64,000 nucleotides of DNA from assembly GCF_900177295.1 (NCBI RefSeq), contig NZ_FWZX01000018.1, positions 1-64,000 on the forward strand, read 5' to 3'. Made by a program: the position numbers and the translations under genes. Shown one piece after another: positions 44,663 to 53,124 of this stretch. The notes below the pieces were generated by a model, which was not told where the DNA came from, made no database searches, and saw only the letters and a list, made by a program, of their open reading frames with translations. Positions within the stretch are counted from its first letter, which is position 1. Each line of letters opens with the position of its first letter. Source of the stretch: Tistlia consotensis USBA 355 (lineage in GTDB: Bacteria; Pseudomonadota; Alphaproteobacteria; Kiloniellales; DSM-21159).

Positions 44663-47500
44663 ATGCCCTCCGCGGAAGCGCTCTCGGCCAGTCGCCCGTT
44701 CCCCGGGCTGCGCCCCTACCGATTCCACGATCGCGCCTATTTCTGCGGCCGCGAGGAACAGAGCTACGCGCTCTTCAACCTCATCGACACGAGCCAGTTC
44801 GTCGCCGTCGTCGGCAGCTCCGGCAGCGGCAAATCGTCTTTGGTGCGCGCCGGCCTGCTGCCCCTGCTGGAGCAGGAAACGGAAGAGACCGAGGCGCGGG
44901 AGCGACAGGGTGGAGCGTCGAGCGGTCGGAGATGGCGCTGGATCCAGTTCCGGCCCGGCGACGCGCCGCTGAGCCGCCTTGCCGAACAGCTCGCGGAGGT
45001 CGGCGGCGCCGTGACAGAGGACCCCATTGAGCGGGCGGCCCGTCGCGAAGAGCTGGATGCGACGCTGCGCCGCTCCAGCTACGGGTTCGGCGAAGCGGTG
45101 TCGGCGATCGATTCGATGGCCGGCTGCTCGCTGCTGATCGTCGTCGATCAGTTCGAGGAGCTGTTCCGCTATGGCGTTGCCGGCCCGGCCCGGATGCGCC
45201 TGCAGGAAGAGCGCGATCAGTTCGTCCAGCTGCTGCTGACCGCAACCGGCGGGCGCGATCTCGACCTCCACGTTCTGATCACGATGCGCTCGGACTTCAT
45301 CGGCGACTGCAGCCAGTTCTACGGCCTGCCCGAAGCGGTCAGCGAGTGCCAGTTCCTGGTCCCGGCGCTGACCCGACTGCAGTGCGAGGAGGTCGTCCGC
45401 CGCCCGCTCGACGAGGAGCATGCGAACGCCTTCATCGAGCCGGCGCTCGTCGAGCAGCTGCTCAATGATGTCAGCGGGGAGCTCGACCAGCTGCCGGTCC
45501 TGCAGCATTGCCTGTCGCGCCTCTGGGAGGTGACCGGGCCGTCCAGGCCGGTGCCGCCGCATCGCGAGCTGCGCCTCGAGCACTACAGGCAGGTCGGCGG
45601 CATCGCCGGCGCGCTGTCGAACCACGCGGACGAGATCCTCGCTGATCTCGCCGGCCACGAGATCGCCGTCGAGCAGGTGTTTCGCGCGCTGAGCGAAGAG
45701 GACAACGAGGGCCGCGCGACGCGCCGGGCGCTGACCTTCGCGCAGCTGCGCGACGAGACCGGGGCCGACGATGCCGAGCTTCGCCTGGTCGTCGATCGCT
45801 TCCGGTCGGACGATTGCTCGTTCCTCGTCCCGTCGATCTCGGCGCAGCCGCAGCTCAACGATGCGACGACGGTCGACATCGGTCACGAAGCGCTGCTGCG
45901 GCGCTGGCAGAAGATCGGTGCCGAGGCGAGCGACACGCTCGACGAGGACGCCAGGGCCGGATGGCTCCAGGCCGAGGCGAGCGACGCACACGACTATCGG
46001 ATGATGCTCAGGCTCGCCGGCAACGATCCCGACGCGACGCTGCCGCTCAACCGCGTCGGCCGGCTGCTGGTGCGTTGGGAGGAGCGGCCGCGCACCGCGG
46101 CCTGGGCCGAGCGCTACGGCGGCCACATAGAGCGTGTCGAGCGGCTGTTCGATAACACGCTCGCTTCCCGGCGCCGACGCTGGTGGTCTGGTGCCGCCGT
46201 CGTCTCACTCATCGCGTTGCTCGCGATCGGCGGCCTCCTCAAGGCCTATCTCGACTACACGCGGCAAGCCGAGCTCGCCGCCGACGCTCGCCAGGAGCGC
46301 ACCGCGGCGCTGGGCAGGATAACCGAGATCACACAGGCCGTATCAATTGAATTGCGATTCATTCCGGGAACGAATCGTACGATTTATGAAATGCTGGAAA
46401 GCATCCAGCATTTTTCCGACGAGTTCCGCGCGATGTTGAAGAACCACTACCCTGAAGGACTGGACACGGGAGAAATCATAGTCCAGGAAATACTTTCGAA
46501 TCGAGCCGCCCTGATGAGAGCCAACTACCTCACGAACTTTGGCAACATCTCAGAGGCGATAGATCTTCTCGTGGAGACGAAAGCGAAAATCGACGAGATG
46601 CCGAAAGCCGAGGGGCGCGAGCCGCTCGAGGTCCAGTTGCTCCGCGGGGACGTCCTCCTCAGCCGCGCGTCGGCCGAGGTGATTTATGGCCGCTTCGACG
46701 TCGCCCGGCAGGACTACGCGGCCGCGGAGGAGATCTATCGAACGATCGTTCGACTGCAAGAAAGCTCGGCGGGTGCGCAGTCGGCGTCGGCCGCAGAGGT
46801 CACGTCGGCCGGAACCCGGGAGCACGAGGACCTCGAGTACATCGAGAAGGCAAGGCAGAAACTCGCTGCGCTCTACCAGGGCCGCATATTCCTCAACGTA
46901 CAGTACGACGAGAACGAGAAGGAGGCCGCAAGCGATCTCGCGGCTTACAAGAAGCTCGTCGAGGAGGAACGGGCTGCCCATCCCTCGCCGGACTCGGATG
47001 AGAACAGCAAGTTCTGGGCCCGGCAGACGGCCCCGCTCGACCGCCTGGAAGCAGATGTGTTGGTCGCGCGGAACGAATTCGACAAGGCGATCGAAAAGTA
47101 CGAGGGTCTTCTGGACGACCGCAACACGATCCCCAACGTATCACGGGAGCTGTATCACGCATTCCTCGAATACAAGCTTTCGCTCGCGCTGTTAGGGCGC
47201 GCGCGGAACGACGATGTCGCCGAGGCGATCCGGCTCCTGGATCGAGCCAAAGGCACCTTCGGCGGTCTGACCGAGACCGACCCGAAGAACATGTGGTGGC
47301 TGCTGGTTTCGAACTGGATCGACTACGCGCTCGGCCGCGCCTGTGAGGTGCAGCTCGACAGGGACTGTGCAGAAGAGGCCTACAAGGCCGCTAAGGACAT
47401 CGACGCGAAGTTCCTCGAGAACGACCCCGACAACCTGCGGGCCAGCAAAGATCTGGCGCGAGACGAACAGGCGCTGACGGCCCTGGGCCGCGGCGAATAG
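44663..47500 (+). CDS. nSTAND1-type NTPase with membrane segment and TPR-like C-terminus
   Basis: A 945-residue STAND protein. It opens with F-P-G-L-R-P-Y ... Y-F-C-G-R-E-E, the nSTAND1 signature. Walker A is G51-S-S-G-S-G-K57-S58 and Walker B L-L-I-V-V-D162-Q-F-E-E-L-F. R-S-D-F lies after the next strand and I-G-H-E-A-L-L-R-R-W closes the STAND region near residue 415. A single membrane helix lies at about 508-530, followed by helical repeats resembling TPRs (about 580-945) as likely sensor or partner-binding surface. Such NTPases oligomerise on sensing a trigger and activate an effector, here probably the upstream cyclase-TIR protein. GGGGGAGG precedes the ATG at 44663. The C-terminal part is less GC-rich than the NTPase part, suggesting module exchange. 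Confidence 0.8.
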   Translation: MPSAEALSASRPFPGLRPYRFHDRAYFCGREEQSYALFNLIDTSQFVAVVGSSGSGKSSLVRAGLLPLLEQETEETEARERQGGASSGRRWRWIQFRPGDAPLSRLAEQLAEVGGAVTEDPIERAARREELDATLRRSSYGFGEAVSAIDSMAGCSLLIVVDQFEELFRYGVAGPARMRLQEERDQFVQLLLTATGGRDLDLHVLITMRSDFIGDCSQFYGLPEAVSECQFLVPALTRLQCEEVVRRPLDEEHANAFIEPALVEQLLNDVSGELDQLPVLQHCLSRLWEVTGPSRPVPPHRELRLEHYRQVGGIAGALSNHADEILADLAGHEIAVEQVFRALSEEDNEGRATRRALTFAQLRDETGADDAELRLVVDRFRSDDCSFLVPSISAQPQLNDATTVDIGHEALLRRWQKIGAEASDTLDEDARAGWLQAEASDAHDYRMMLRLAGNDPDATLPLNRVGRLLVRWEERPRTAAWAERYGGHIERVERLFDNTLASRRRRWWSGAAVVSLIALLAIGGLLKAYLDYTRQAELAADARQERTAALGRITEITQAVSIELRFIPGTNRTIYEMLESIQHFSDEFRAMLKNHYPEGLDTGEIIVQEILSNRAALMRANYLTNFGNISEAIDLLVETKAKIDEMPKAEGREPLEVQLLRGDVLLSRASAEVIYGRFDVARQDYAAAEEIYRTIVRLQESSAGAQSASAAEVTSAGTREHEDLEYIEKARQKLAALYQGRIFLNVQYDENEKEAASDLAAYKKLVEEERAAHPSPDSDENSKFWARQTAPLDRLEADVLVARNEFDKAIEKYEGLLDDRNTIPNVSRELYHAFLEYKLSLALLGRARNDDVAEAIRLLDRAKGTFGGLTETDPKNMWWLLVSNWIDYALGRACEVQLDRDCAEEAYKAAKDIDAKFLENDPDNLRASKDLARDEQALTALGRGE

Positions 47501-47626
47501 GACGGGGGCAAAGCCCCCCAGGCGACGAGCGATGGCCCTCTCGTTCCATCCGATCCCGATCCAACGGCGGGGCCGGCGAAGAAGCCACCGGGAGTCTGCC
47601 AGATCCGGGTCGTCCGACCGGGAGGA

Positions 47627-47701
47627 TGGTGGGCGCGGCTGGGATTGAACCAGCGACCCCTACGATGTCAACGTAGTGCTCTCCCGCTGAGCTACGCGCC
47701 C
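47627..47701 (-). tRNA. tRNA-Val (GAC anticodon)
   Basis: A 75-base cloverleaf including an encoded CCA end. The acceptor stem GGGCGCG pairs with CGCGCCC. The D-arm contains GCTC-AGCGGGA-GAGC, the anticodon stem CTACG/CGTAG encloses TTGACAT (anticodon GAC, genomic 47667-47669), and the T-arm GCTGG-TTCAATC-CCAGC follows. Its 3' end points to the nSTAND1 gene, the side where integrative elements usually enter. Confidence 0.97.
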
Positions 47702-47810
47702 CCAAGGGGTTCAGGCGGCGGCCCGAAAGGCCGTTCCGTCGTCGGGAGGCAGGCATCTAGCATCGGCCGGCGGGCATTGCAAGAGCCTGCCGCCGCGGCT
47801 TGCCGCGCCG

Positions 47811-48176
47811 CTACGACGCCTGCGCCAGGACCGCCTCGACCTCCTGCACCAGCTCGCGCAGATGGAAGGGCTTGGAGAGCACGCGGGCGCCCAGCCGGTG
47901 CCGGTCGCGGCCCTGCAGGGCGACGGCGGCGAAGCCGGTGATGAAGACGATGCGCAGGCCCGGCTGCCGCTCGGCGGCGCGGCGCGCCAGCTCGACGCCG
48001 TCGAGCCCGGGCATCACCACGTCGGCCAGCAGCAGGTCGTAGGGGCCCTCGTCGAGCAGCCGCTCGGCGAGCAGGCCGTCGCCGACGTCGGCGACCTGAT
48101 GGCCGGCGTTGCGCAGCGAGGCGGCCAGGAAGGTGCGGAGTCCCTCGTCGTCCTCCGCCAGAAGAATACGGGCCAT
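47811..48176 (-). CDS. cpdR: CpdR-type single-domain response regulator
   Basis: A 121-residue receiver-only protein. It has the acidic pocket D9/D10, phosphoacceptor D52 in L-L-L-A-D-V-V-M-P-G, T in F-I-T-G-F-A-A-V-A-L and K in L-S-K-P-F-H-L. The F-I-T-G-F-A-A-V-A-L stretch is characteristic of CpdR, which in its unphosphorylated form delivers substrates such as CtrA and PdeA regulators to the ClpXP protease during the alphaproteobacterial cell cycle. The CckA-ChpT phosphorelay normally controls it. In many alphaproteobacteria it lies beside an N-formylglutamate amidohydrolase gene, as here (divergent). Confidence 0.9.
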   Translation of the reverse strand: MARILLAEDDEGLRTFLAASLRNAGHQVADVGDGLLAERLLDEGPYDLLLADVVMPGLDGVELARRAAERQPGLRIVFITGFAAVALQGRDRHRLGARVLSKPFHLRELVQEVEAVLAQAS

Positions 48177-48437
48177 GGGCGGCCGGAAACCTCGTCCAGG
48201 TTCAACGGAACCCCGGCCTTCGGCGAAGAGCGGGGCAGCTCGGCGGCCGGCGCCGCGGACCGGCAGGCCCCGCCGGCCGGCCGCGGAACGGAGGCGTCGG
48301 GGCGAAGCGGACTATGGCACGGCGGCGAACCGCTCGCGAGACGCTTCTCAGGCGCTCCGCGACGCGGCATGCTTGCCGCGTGACAGCCTGCATCCGAATG
48401 CGTAAACAAGCTGCGAACGAAGACAGTTACCGGATCG

Positions 48438-49340
48438 ATGGACGCTCCCGCCCTCTCGGCAGATCCCAGAAGCGCCCAGGAGGAGGACTCCCACGAGGTC
48501 CTGTGGCCGCGGGAGCAGAGCCTGCCCCTGGTGGTCGCCAGCCCACACAGCGGCAGCAACTATCCTGCCGCGTTCGTCGCCGCCTCGCGGCTCGACCCCC
48601 TGGCGCTCCGGCGCAGCGAGGATTCCTTCGTCGACGAGATCTTCGCCGCCGCCCCCGAGCTGGGCGCTCCGCTGATCCGCGCACTCTTCCCGCGCGCCTT
48701 CGTCGACCCGAACCGCGAGCCCTTCGAGCTCGACCCCTCGATGTTCGCCGACCGCCTGCCCGACTATGCCAACACCCGCTCGCCGCGGGTCGCCGCGGGC
48801 CTCGGCACGATCGCCCGGGTGGTCGCCAACGGCGCCGACATCTACCGCGACAAGCTGCGCTTCGCCCAGGCCCTGCAGCGCATCCAGGACTGCTACTGGC
48901 CCTACCACGCCAGCCTGCGCGAGCTGGTCGAGCAGACCCGCGCGCAGTTCGGCTACTGCCTGCTGCTCGACTGCCACTCGATGCCCTCGAGCGGCGGTCC
49001 CCTGGAGCGCGACGCCGGCGGGCTGCGCTTCGACATCGTGCTCGGCGACTGCCACGGCACGGCCTGCGGCAGCGCGATCAGCGAGGCGGCGGCGCGCTTC
49101 CTCGCCCGCCACGGCTACCGGGTGTCGCGCAACAAGCCCTACTCCGGCGGCTTCGTGACGCGCCACTACGGCCGCCCCGAGGAGGGGCTGCACGCCCTGC
49201 AGATCGAGATCAACCGGGCGCTCTACATGGACGAGGAGCGGATCGCGCGCGGCCCAGGCCTGAAGACCCTGGCCGCCGACATGGCGGCCCTGCTCGAGCA
49301 TCTCGGCGAGACCGCGCGGGAGACGCTCGCCCGGTCATGA
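48438..49340 (+). CDS. N-formylglutamate amidohydrolase family protein
   Basis: A 300-residue cytoplasmic enzyme of the FGase family: V-A-S-P-H-S-G-S-N-Y near residue 35, L-F-P-R-A-F-V-D-P-N-R-E-P near 83, L-L-D-C-H-S-M-P-S near 178 and L-Q-I-E-I-N-R near 255. These correspond to the metal- and substrate-binding stretches of enzymes that hydrolyse N-formyl-L-glutamate in histidine breakdown, although related proteins act on other formyl or acyl amino acids. No hut genes are nearby. It is divergent from cpdR, a conserved neighbourhood. There is no clear Shine-Dalgarno before the ATG. Confidence 0.85.
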   Translation: MDAPALSADPRSAQEEDSHEVLWPREQSLPLVVASPHSGSNYPAAFVAASRLDPLALRRSEDSFVDEIFAAAPELGAPLIRALFPRAFVDPNREPFELDPSMFADRLPDYANTRSPRVAAGLGTIARVVANGADIYRDKLRFAQALQRIQDCYWPYHASLRELVEQTRAQFGYCLLLDCHSMPSSGGPLERDAGGLRFDIVLGDCHGTACGSAISEAAARFLARHGYRVSRNKPYSGGFVTRHYGRPEEGLHALQIEINRALYMDEERIARGPGLKTLAADMAALLEHLGETARETLARS

Positions 49341-49377
49341 GCGTCCGTCACCCCTGCCCCATCGACAGCCCCCGGCC

Positions 49378-49433
49378 ATGAGTTTGCGCCCATGAGTTTG
49401 CGCCCATGAGTTTCCGCCCGTGAGCGTCCCGTC
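49378..49433 (+). repeat. Four 14-bp tandem repeats leading into the GNAT start codon
   Basis: ATGAGTTTGCGCCC occurs twice exactly (49378, 49392), then ATGAGTTTCCGCCC (49406) and GTGAGCGTCCCGTC (49420), and the phase ends at the GTG-AGC start of the next gene (49434). Each unit carries a start-codon-like ATG/GTG-AG, but 14 is not a multiple of three, so successive starts are in different frames. Confidence 0.85.
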
Positions 49434-49982
49434 GTGAGCAGCCAGCCCGCGATCGAACGGCCGACGCTGCGCGCCTCGCTCGACGGCGACCTGCCGGCGA
49501 TCCAGGCGATCTACGCCCACCACGTGCTGCACGGCAGCGGCTCCTTCGAGCTGGAGCCGCCCGACCTCGACGAGATGACAGCGCGCCGCCGGGCGATCCT
49601 GGAGCGCGGCCTGCCCTACCTGGTCGCGGACTGGCAGGGCGCGGTCGCCGGCTATGCCTATGCCGGCCCGTACCGGCCGCGCCCGGCCTACCGCTTCACC
49701 CTGGAGGTCTCGGTCTACGTGGCGCCGGACCGTCAGCGCCTGGGCCTCGGCCGGCTGCTGCTCGGCGGCCTGATCGAGCGCGCCGAGGCGCTCGGCTACC
49801 GCCAGCTGATCGCGGTCGTCGGCGACAGCGCCAACCTGGCCTCGATCGGCCTCCACGAGTCGCTCGGCTTCCAACGGGCCGGCGTCCTGCGAAGCGTCGG
49901 CTGGAAGCACGGCCGCTGGCTCGACTCGGTCTTCCTGCAGCGCAGCCTGGGCGCCGGCGACGACGCCCCGCCGGAGCGCTGA
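49434..49982 (+). CDS. GNAT-family N-acetyltransferase (phosphinothricin/methionine-derivative type)
   Basis: A 182-residue acetyl-CoA-dependent N-acetyltransferase. The acetyl-CoA loop is R-Q-R-L-G-L-G-R-L-L-L near residue 103, preceded by S-V-Y-V-A. The motif L-G-F-Q-R-A-G-V-L and G-W-K-H-G-R-W-L-D-S-V-F near the C-terminus are typical of Pat/MddA-like enzymes acting on phosphinothricin, methionine sulfone or related analogues. The start is the GTG at 49434, immediately after the 14-base repeats. The metallo-hydrolase gene begins one base after its stop, so both share a transcript. Confidence 0.85.
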   Translation: MSSQPAIERPTLRASLDGDLPAIQAIYAHHVLHGSGSFELEPPDLDEMTARRRAILERGLPYLVADWQGAVAGYAYAGPYRPRPAYRFTLEVSVYVAPDRQRLGLGRLLLGGLIERAEALGYRQLIAVVGDSANLASIGLHESLGFQRAGVLRSVGWKHGRWLDSVFLQRSLGAGDDAPPER

Positions 49983-49983
49983 G

Positions 49984-50700
49984 ATGCGGCGCGTCACAGC
50001 AGCGGACTGGTACGCGGTGAAGCGGCTCGACGACGGCGTGACGCTGATCGAGGAGCCCTTCATCAAGGCCTTCTACCGCTGCAACGTCTGGCACGTGCGC
50101 GGCCGCGAGCGCGACCTGCTGGTCGACAGCGGCATGGGCGTGGTCGGCCTGCGCGAGCAGGTGCCGCTGGTCACCGAGCGGCCCCTGGTCGCGGTCGCCA
50201 GCCACACCCATTTCGATCACATCGGCGCCCATCACGAGTTCGCCGAGCGCAGCGTGCACCGCGCCGAGGCGGCGATCCTGGCCGATCCGACGCCGGCCTC
50301 GACCTACTCCGACAGCTACGTCAGCGACGAGATCTTCACGGCCCTGCCGCCAGCGCCCTACCGCTCGGCCGAGTACGCCGTCGCGGCGGCGCCGGCGACG
50401 CGGATCCTGGAGGACGGCGACGTCGTCGACCTCGGCGACCGGCATTTCCAGGTCATCCACACGCCCGGCCATTCGCCGGGCGGCATCATGCTCTGGGAAG
50501 CGGCCAGCGGCATCCTGTTCTCGGGCGACACGATCTACGACGGCCCGCTGATCGACGACGACGTCGAGGCCTATGTCGCGACCATGAAGCGGATCCACGA
50601 CCTGCCGGTGCGCGTCGTCCACGGCGGCCACTTCCCGAGCTTCGACGGCAGGCGCTACCGTCTGCTGATCCGCAGCTTCCTGCTGGAGAAGGGGGCGTAG
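49984..50700 (+). CDS. Metallo-beta-lactamase-fold hydrolase
   Basis: A 238-residue metal hydrolase. Metal ligands are visible in S-H-T-H-F-D-H-I-G (H-x-H-x-D-H), H-T-P-G-H-S-P-G-G, S-G-D-T-I-Y-D and the final H-G-G-H. The family includes glyoxalase II, lactonases and many hydrolases of unknown substrate, and nothing in the sequence fixes which. It is co-transcribed with the GNAT gene. A strong hairpin follows the stop codon. Confidence 0.87.
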   Translation: MRRVTAADWYAVKRLDDGVTLIEEPFIKAFYRCNVWHVRGRERDLLVDSGMGVVGLREQVPLVTERPLVAVASHTHFDHIGAHHEFAERSVHRAEAAILADPTPASTYSDSYVSDEIFTALPPAPYRSAEYAVAAAPATRILEDGDVVDLGDRHFQVIHTPGHSPGGIMLWEAASGILFSGDTIYDGPLIDDDVEAYVATMKRIHDLPVRVVHGGHFPSFDGRRYRLLIRSFLLEKGA

Positions 50701-50702
50701 CG

Positions 50703-50743
50703 CCCCCTCGCCCGTCCACGCCTCGCGTGGGCGGGCGAGGGGG
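50703..50743. terminator. Bidirectional hairpin between convergent genes
   Basis: CCCCCTCGCCCG pairs with CGGGCGAGGGGG and the inner CCACGC with GCGTGG, joined by one G-T pair, giving a 19-base stem with a 3-base loop. It starts three bases after the metallo-hydrolase stop and ends before the M24 peptidase stop on the other strand. No T-tract. Confidence 0.75.
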
Positions 50744-50748
50744 GGGGG

Positions 50749-51924
50749 TCAGATGACCGGCAGCTCGCGCGGGGCGCGGCGGCTGAGCAGCTCGGCGCCG
50801 TCGGCGCGCACCACCAGGTTCTCCTCGTGGACCTGGCCGCGGCCGGGCGCGAAGGCGAGGCCGGGCTCCAGGGTCAGCACCATGCCCGGCTCCAGGACGG
50901 TCCCGTCCCAGGCGGCGTTCGAGGGATGCTCGGTCAGCTGCAGGCCGAGGCCGTGGCCCATGCGGCCGACGTTGCCGGCCCGGTAGCCGTCGGCCTCGAT
51001 GACCGCCTGCATGGCGCGGAACAGGCCGGCGCAGCTCTGCCCCGGCCGGGCCGCGGCGAGGCCGGCCTCGGTCGCCCGCCAGAGCGTGTCGTAGGCGCGC
51101 GCCGCCGCGGCGTCGGCGCGACCGATCGCGACGTTGCGGTCGAAGTCGCAGAAGTAGCCGTCGAAGGTCGCGCCGGTGTCCATCATCAGCAGGTCGCCGG
51201 ACGCCAGCGGCCGCTCGCTCGGCGGCGAGATCACGTCGTCGTAGCCGCCGGGCGCCGCGGCACCGACCAGATAGGGCACGTCGTCGGCGCCGCGCCGGAT
51301 CAGCTCCAGGCGGAAGGCGCGGAACACCTCGGTCAGCGGCATGCCCGCCCCGACCAGGCCCGGCAGCGCCGCGAAGCCCTCGGAGGCGATGCGGCAGATG
51401 TGCGCGGTCTTGGCGATCTCGCGCTCCGACTTGACCCGGCGCAGCGCCCGGATCGCCGGGGTCGCGTCGAGAAAGGCGGCCTCCGGCAGGGCGGCGCGCA
51501 GCCGCTCGAAGTCGGCGAGCGGCATGCGCAGCGTCGTCTCCGGGCCCATCGGCAGGCCGATCCGCCCGCCCGCGGCGCCGATCTCGCGGAACACCCCGGC
51601 CAGCAGCGACAGGCCGTCGTCCTCCGGCTGCGGCGCGGGCCAGGCCCGGATGTCCTCGATCCAGGTCCGCGCCATGACGGGGGCGCCGATCTCCGGCACC
51701 ACGGCGACCGGCTTGCCGGCGCGCGGCACGACCAGGAACCAGGGCCGCGTCGGGCTCTGCCAGAACAGCGTCAGGAAGCCGGTGAACCAGCGGATCTCCG
51801 GCTCGGTGGTCAGGAACAGGGCGTCGAGGCCCGCGGCCGCCATCAACCGCTGAGCCCGCTCCAGCCGCGCCTCGAACTCCGCGGTCGGGAAGCCGCGCGG
51901 CGGTGCCTCGCCGGCCGCGCTCAC
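50749..51924 (-). CDS. M24-family metallopeptidase (Xaa-Pro/creatinase-like)
   Basis: A 391-residue cytoplasmic enzyme with the creatinase N-terminal domain (to about 155) and a pita-bread M24 domain. All five metal ligands appear: D in M-M-D-T-G, D in F-C-D-F-D-R-N, H in G-H-G-L-G-L, E in T-L-E-P-G and E in V-H-E-E-N. The fold serves Xaa-Pro peptidases, creatinase and ectoine hydrolase; the substrate is unresolved. Its start overlaps the upstream PLP-lyase stop by ATGA, so the two probably act in one catabolic route for an amino-acid derivative. Confidence 0.85.
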   Translation of the reverse strand: MSAAGEAPPRGFPTAEFEARLERAQRLMAAAGLDALFLTTEPEIRWFTGFLTLFWQSPTRPWFLVVPRAGKPVAVVPEIGAPVMARTWIEDIRAWPAPQPEDDGLSLLAGVFREIGAAGGRIGLPMGPETTLRMPLADFERLRAALPEAAFLDATPAIRALRRVKSEREIAKTAHICRIASEGFAALPGLVGAGMPLTEVFRAFRLELIRRGADDVPYLVGAAAPGGYDDVISPPSERPLASGDLLMMDTGATFDGYFCDFDRNVAIGRADAAAARAYDTLWRATEAGLAAARPGQSCAGLFRAMQAVIEADGYRAGNVGRMGHGLGLQLTEHPSNAAWDGTVLEPGMVLTLEPGLAFAPGRGQVHEENLVVRADGAELLSRRAPRELPVI

Positions 51925-53006
51925 GAGGCGTCCTCCGGGCCCTCGGTCATGAAGGCCAGGACCCGGCTCGCCGCGTCCAGCCCCAGCGCCGCGCGCCGCG
52001 CGCCGGCGTGCTGCAGGGCGGCGACCCCGGCGGCGCCGGACGGCGTCGTGCGCAGCCCCTCGGCCGCCAGCAGGGCGACCGTCGCGGCGCAGGCCTCGTC
52101 GTCGAGCGTGACGAAGACGTCGGCCGAGTGCGCCAGCTCGCCGAGCGCCAGGTGCGAGGCCTCCTTGCAGTCGAGCCGGCCCATGATCGAGGCCGGGCCG
52201 GGCGCGCGCACCGGCCGGCCGGCCCGCACGCTCTCCAGCAGGCAGCGCGCGCTCGCCGGCTCGACGACGACCAGCGTCGGCCCGTCGCCCCAGCGCGCCC
52301 GGAACAGCGCCGCCATGGCCGCCGCGAAGCCGCCGACCCCGGCCTGCAGGAAGACGTGGCTCGGCGGCCCGGACAGCGCATCCGCCGCCTCCTGGGCCGC
52401 GACAAGGTAGCCCTCCATGACCCGCGCCGGCAGCTCCAGGTAGCCGGGCCAGGAGGAGTCGGACAGCAGGGTCCAGCCCTTCGCCTCGGACTCGACGGCG
52501 GCCGCCGCCATCGAGGCCTCATAGTCGGCGCCGTCGCGCCGCACCTCGGCGCCGGCCCGGCGCAGGCGCCCGGCGAAGGCCTCGGGCACCGTCTCGCTGA
52601 GGAAGATCACCGAGCGGCCGCCGAACAGCCGCGCGCCGGTCGCGACCGACAGGCCGTGGTTGCCGGCGCTGGCGCAGCAGTAGGTCCGGCCGGCCAGCGC
52701 CCGCGCCATCGCCTCCCGGTCCGCCGGGTCGGCCAGCGCCGCCGCCTCGCGCGCCAGCACGTAGGCGGCGCCCAGGGCCTTGAAGCTGCCCAGGCCCATG
52801 CGCCCGCTCTCGTCCTTGATCCGCAGCGCGCCGACGCCGAAGGCCTCGGCCAGGGCCGGCAGGTCGCGCAGCGGCGTCGCCGCGGCGGCCGGACAGCGCG
52901 CCAGCAGCGCCAGGGGCTCGGCCGGATCGGCGCTCACGGCGCCCGCGGCGAGGCCGCTGCCCTCCGGCAGGCCCCGGCCGCGCCAGGGATTGCGCAACAG
53001 CTCCAT
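51921..53006 (-). CDS. PLP-dependent ammonia-lyase (diaminopropionate ammonia-lyase / threonine dehydratase-like)
   Basis: A 361-residue fold-type II PLP enzyme. K-D-E-S-G-R-M-G-L-G-S-F-K-A-L-G-A-A-Y contains the PLP lysine and matches the diaminopropionate ammonia-lyase signature. S-A-G-N-H-G-L-S-V-A is the substrate loop and G-V-G-G-F the phosphate loop. It would eliminate ammonia from an amino acid, giving a 2-oxo acid. GGAGG lies before the ATG at 53006; an open frame to 53393 overlaps the divergent regulator and is rejected. It is coupled to the M24 gene, and the divergent Lrp gene is the probable regulator. Confidence 0.83.
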   Translation of the reverse strand: MELLRNPWRGRGLPEGSGLAAGAVSADPAEPLALLARCPAAAATPLRDLPALAEAFGVGALRIKDESGRMGLGSFKALGAAYVLAREAAALADPADREAMARALAGRTYCCASAGNHGLSVATGARLFGGRSVIFLSETVPEAFAGRLRRAGAEVRRDGADYEASMAAAAVESEAKGWTLLSDSSWPGYLELPARVMEGYLVAAQEAADALSGPPSHVFLQAGVGGFAAAMAALFRARWGDGPTLVVVEPASARCLLESVRAGRPVRAPGPASIMGRLDCKEASHLALGELAHSADVFVTLDDEACAATVALLAAEGLRTTPSGAAGVAALQHAGARRAALGLDAASRVLAFMTEGPEDAS

Positions 53007-53124
53007 CACCCGCCTCCGCGCTTCGGTCGGATGGCAGGATAGCAGCGACCGGACGCAGGATTTTTGCGCGTATTGGCCTATTTTGCTAAATTCCTTGCGG
53101 CAGAATGCTATTTGGAGCGGAATC

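Noticed and set aside
50749..53006. Naming the M24/PLP pair as ectoine utilisation genes
   Set aside because: The other ectoine genes are absent and the lyase signature is closer to diaminopropionate ammonia-lyase.
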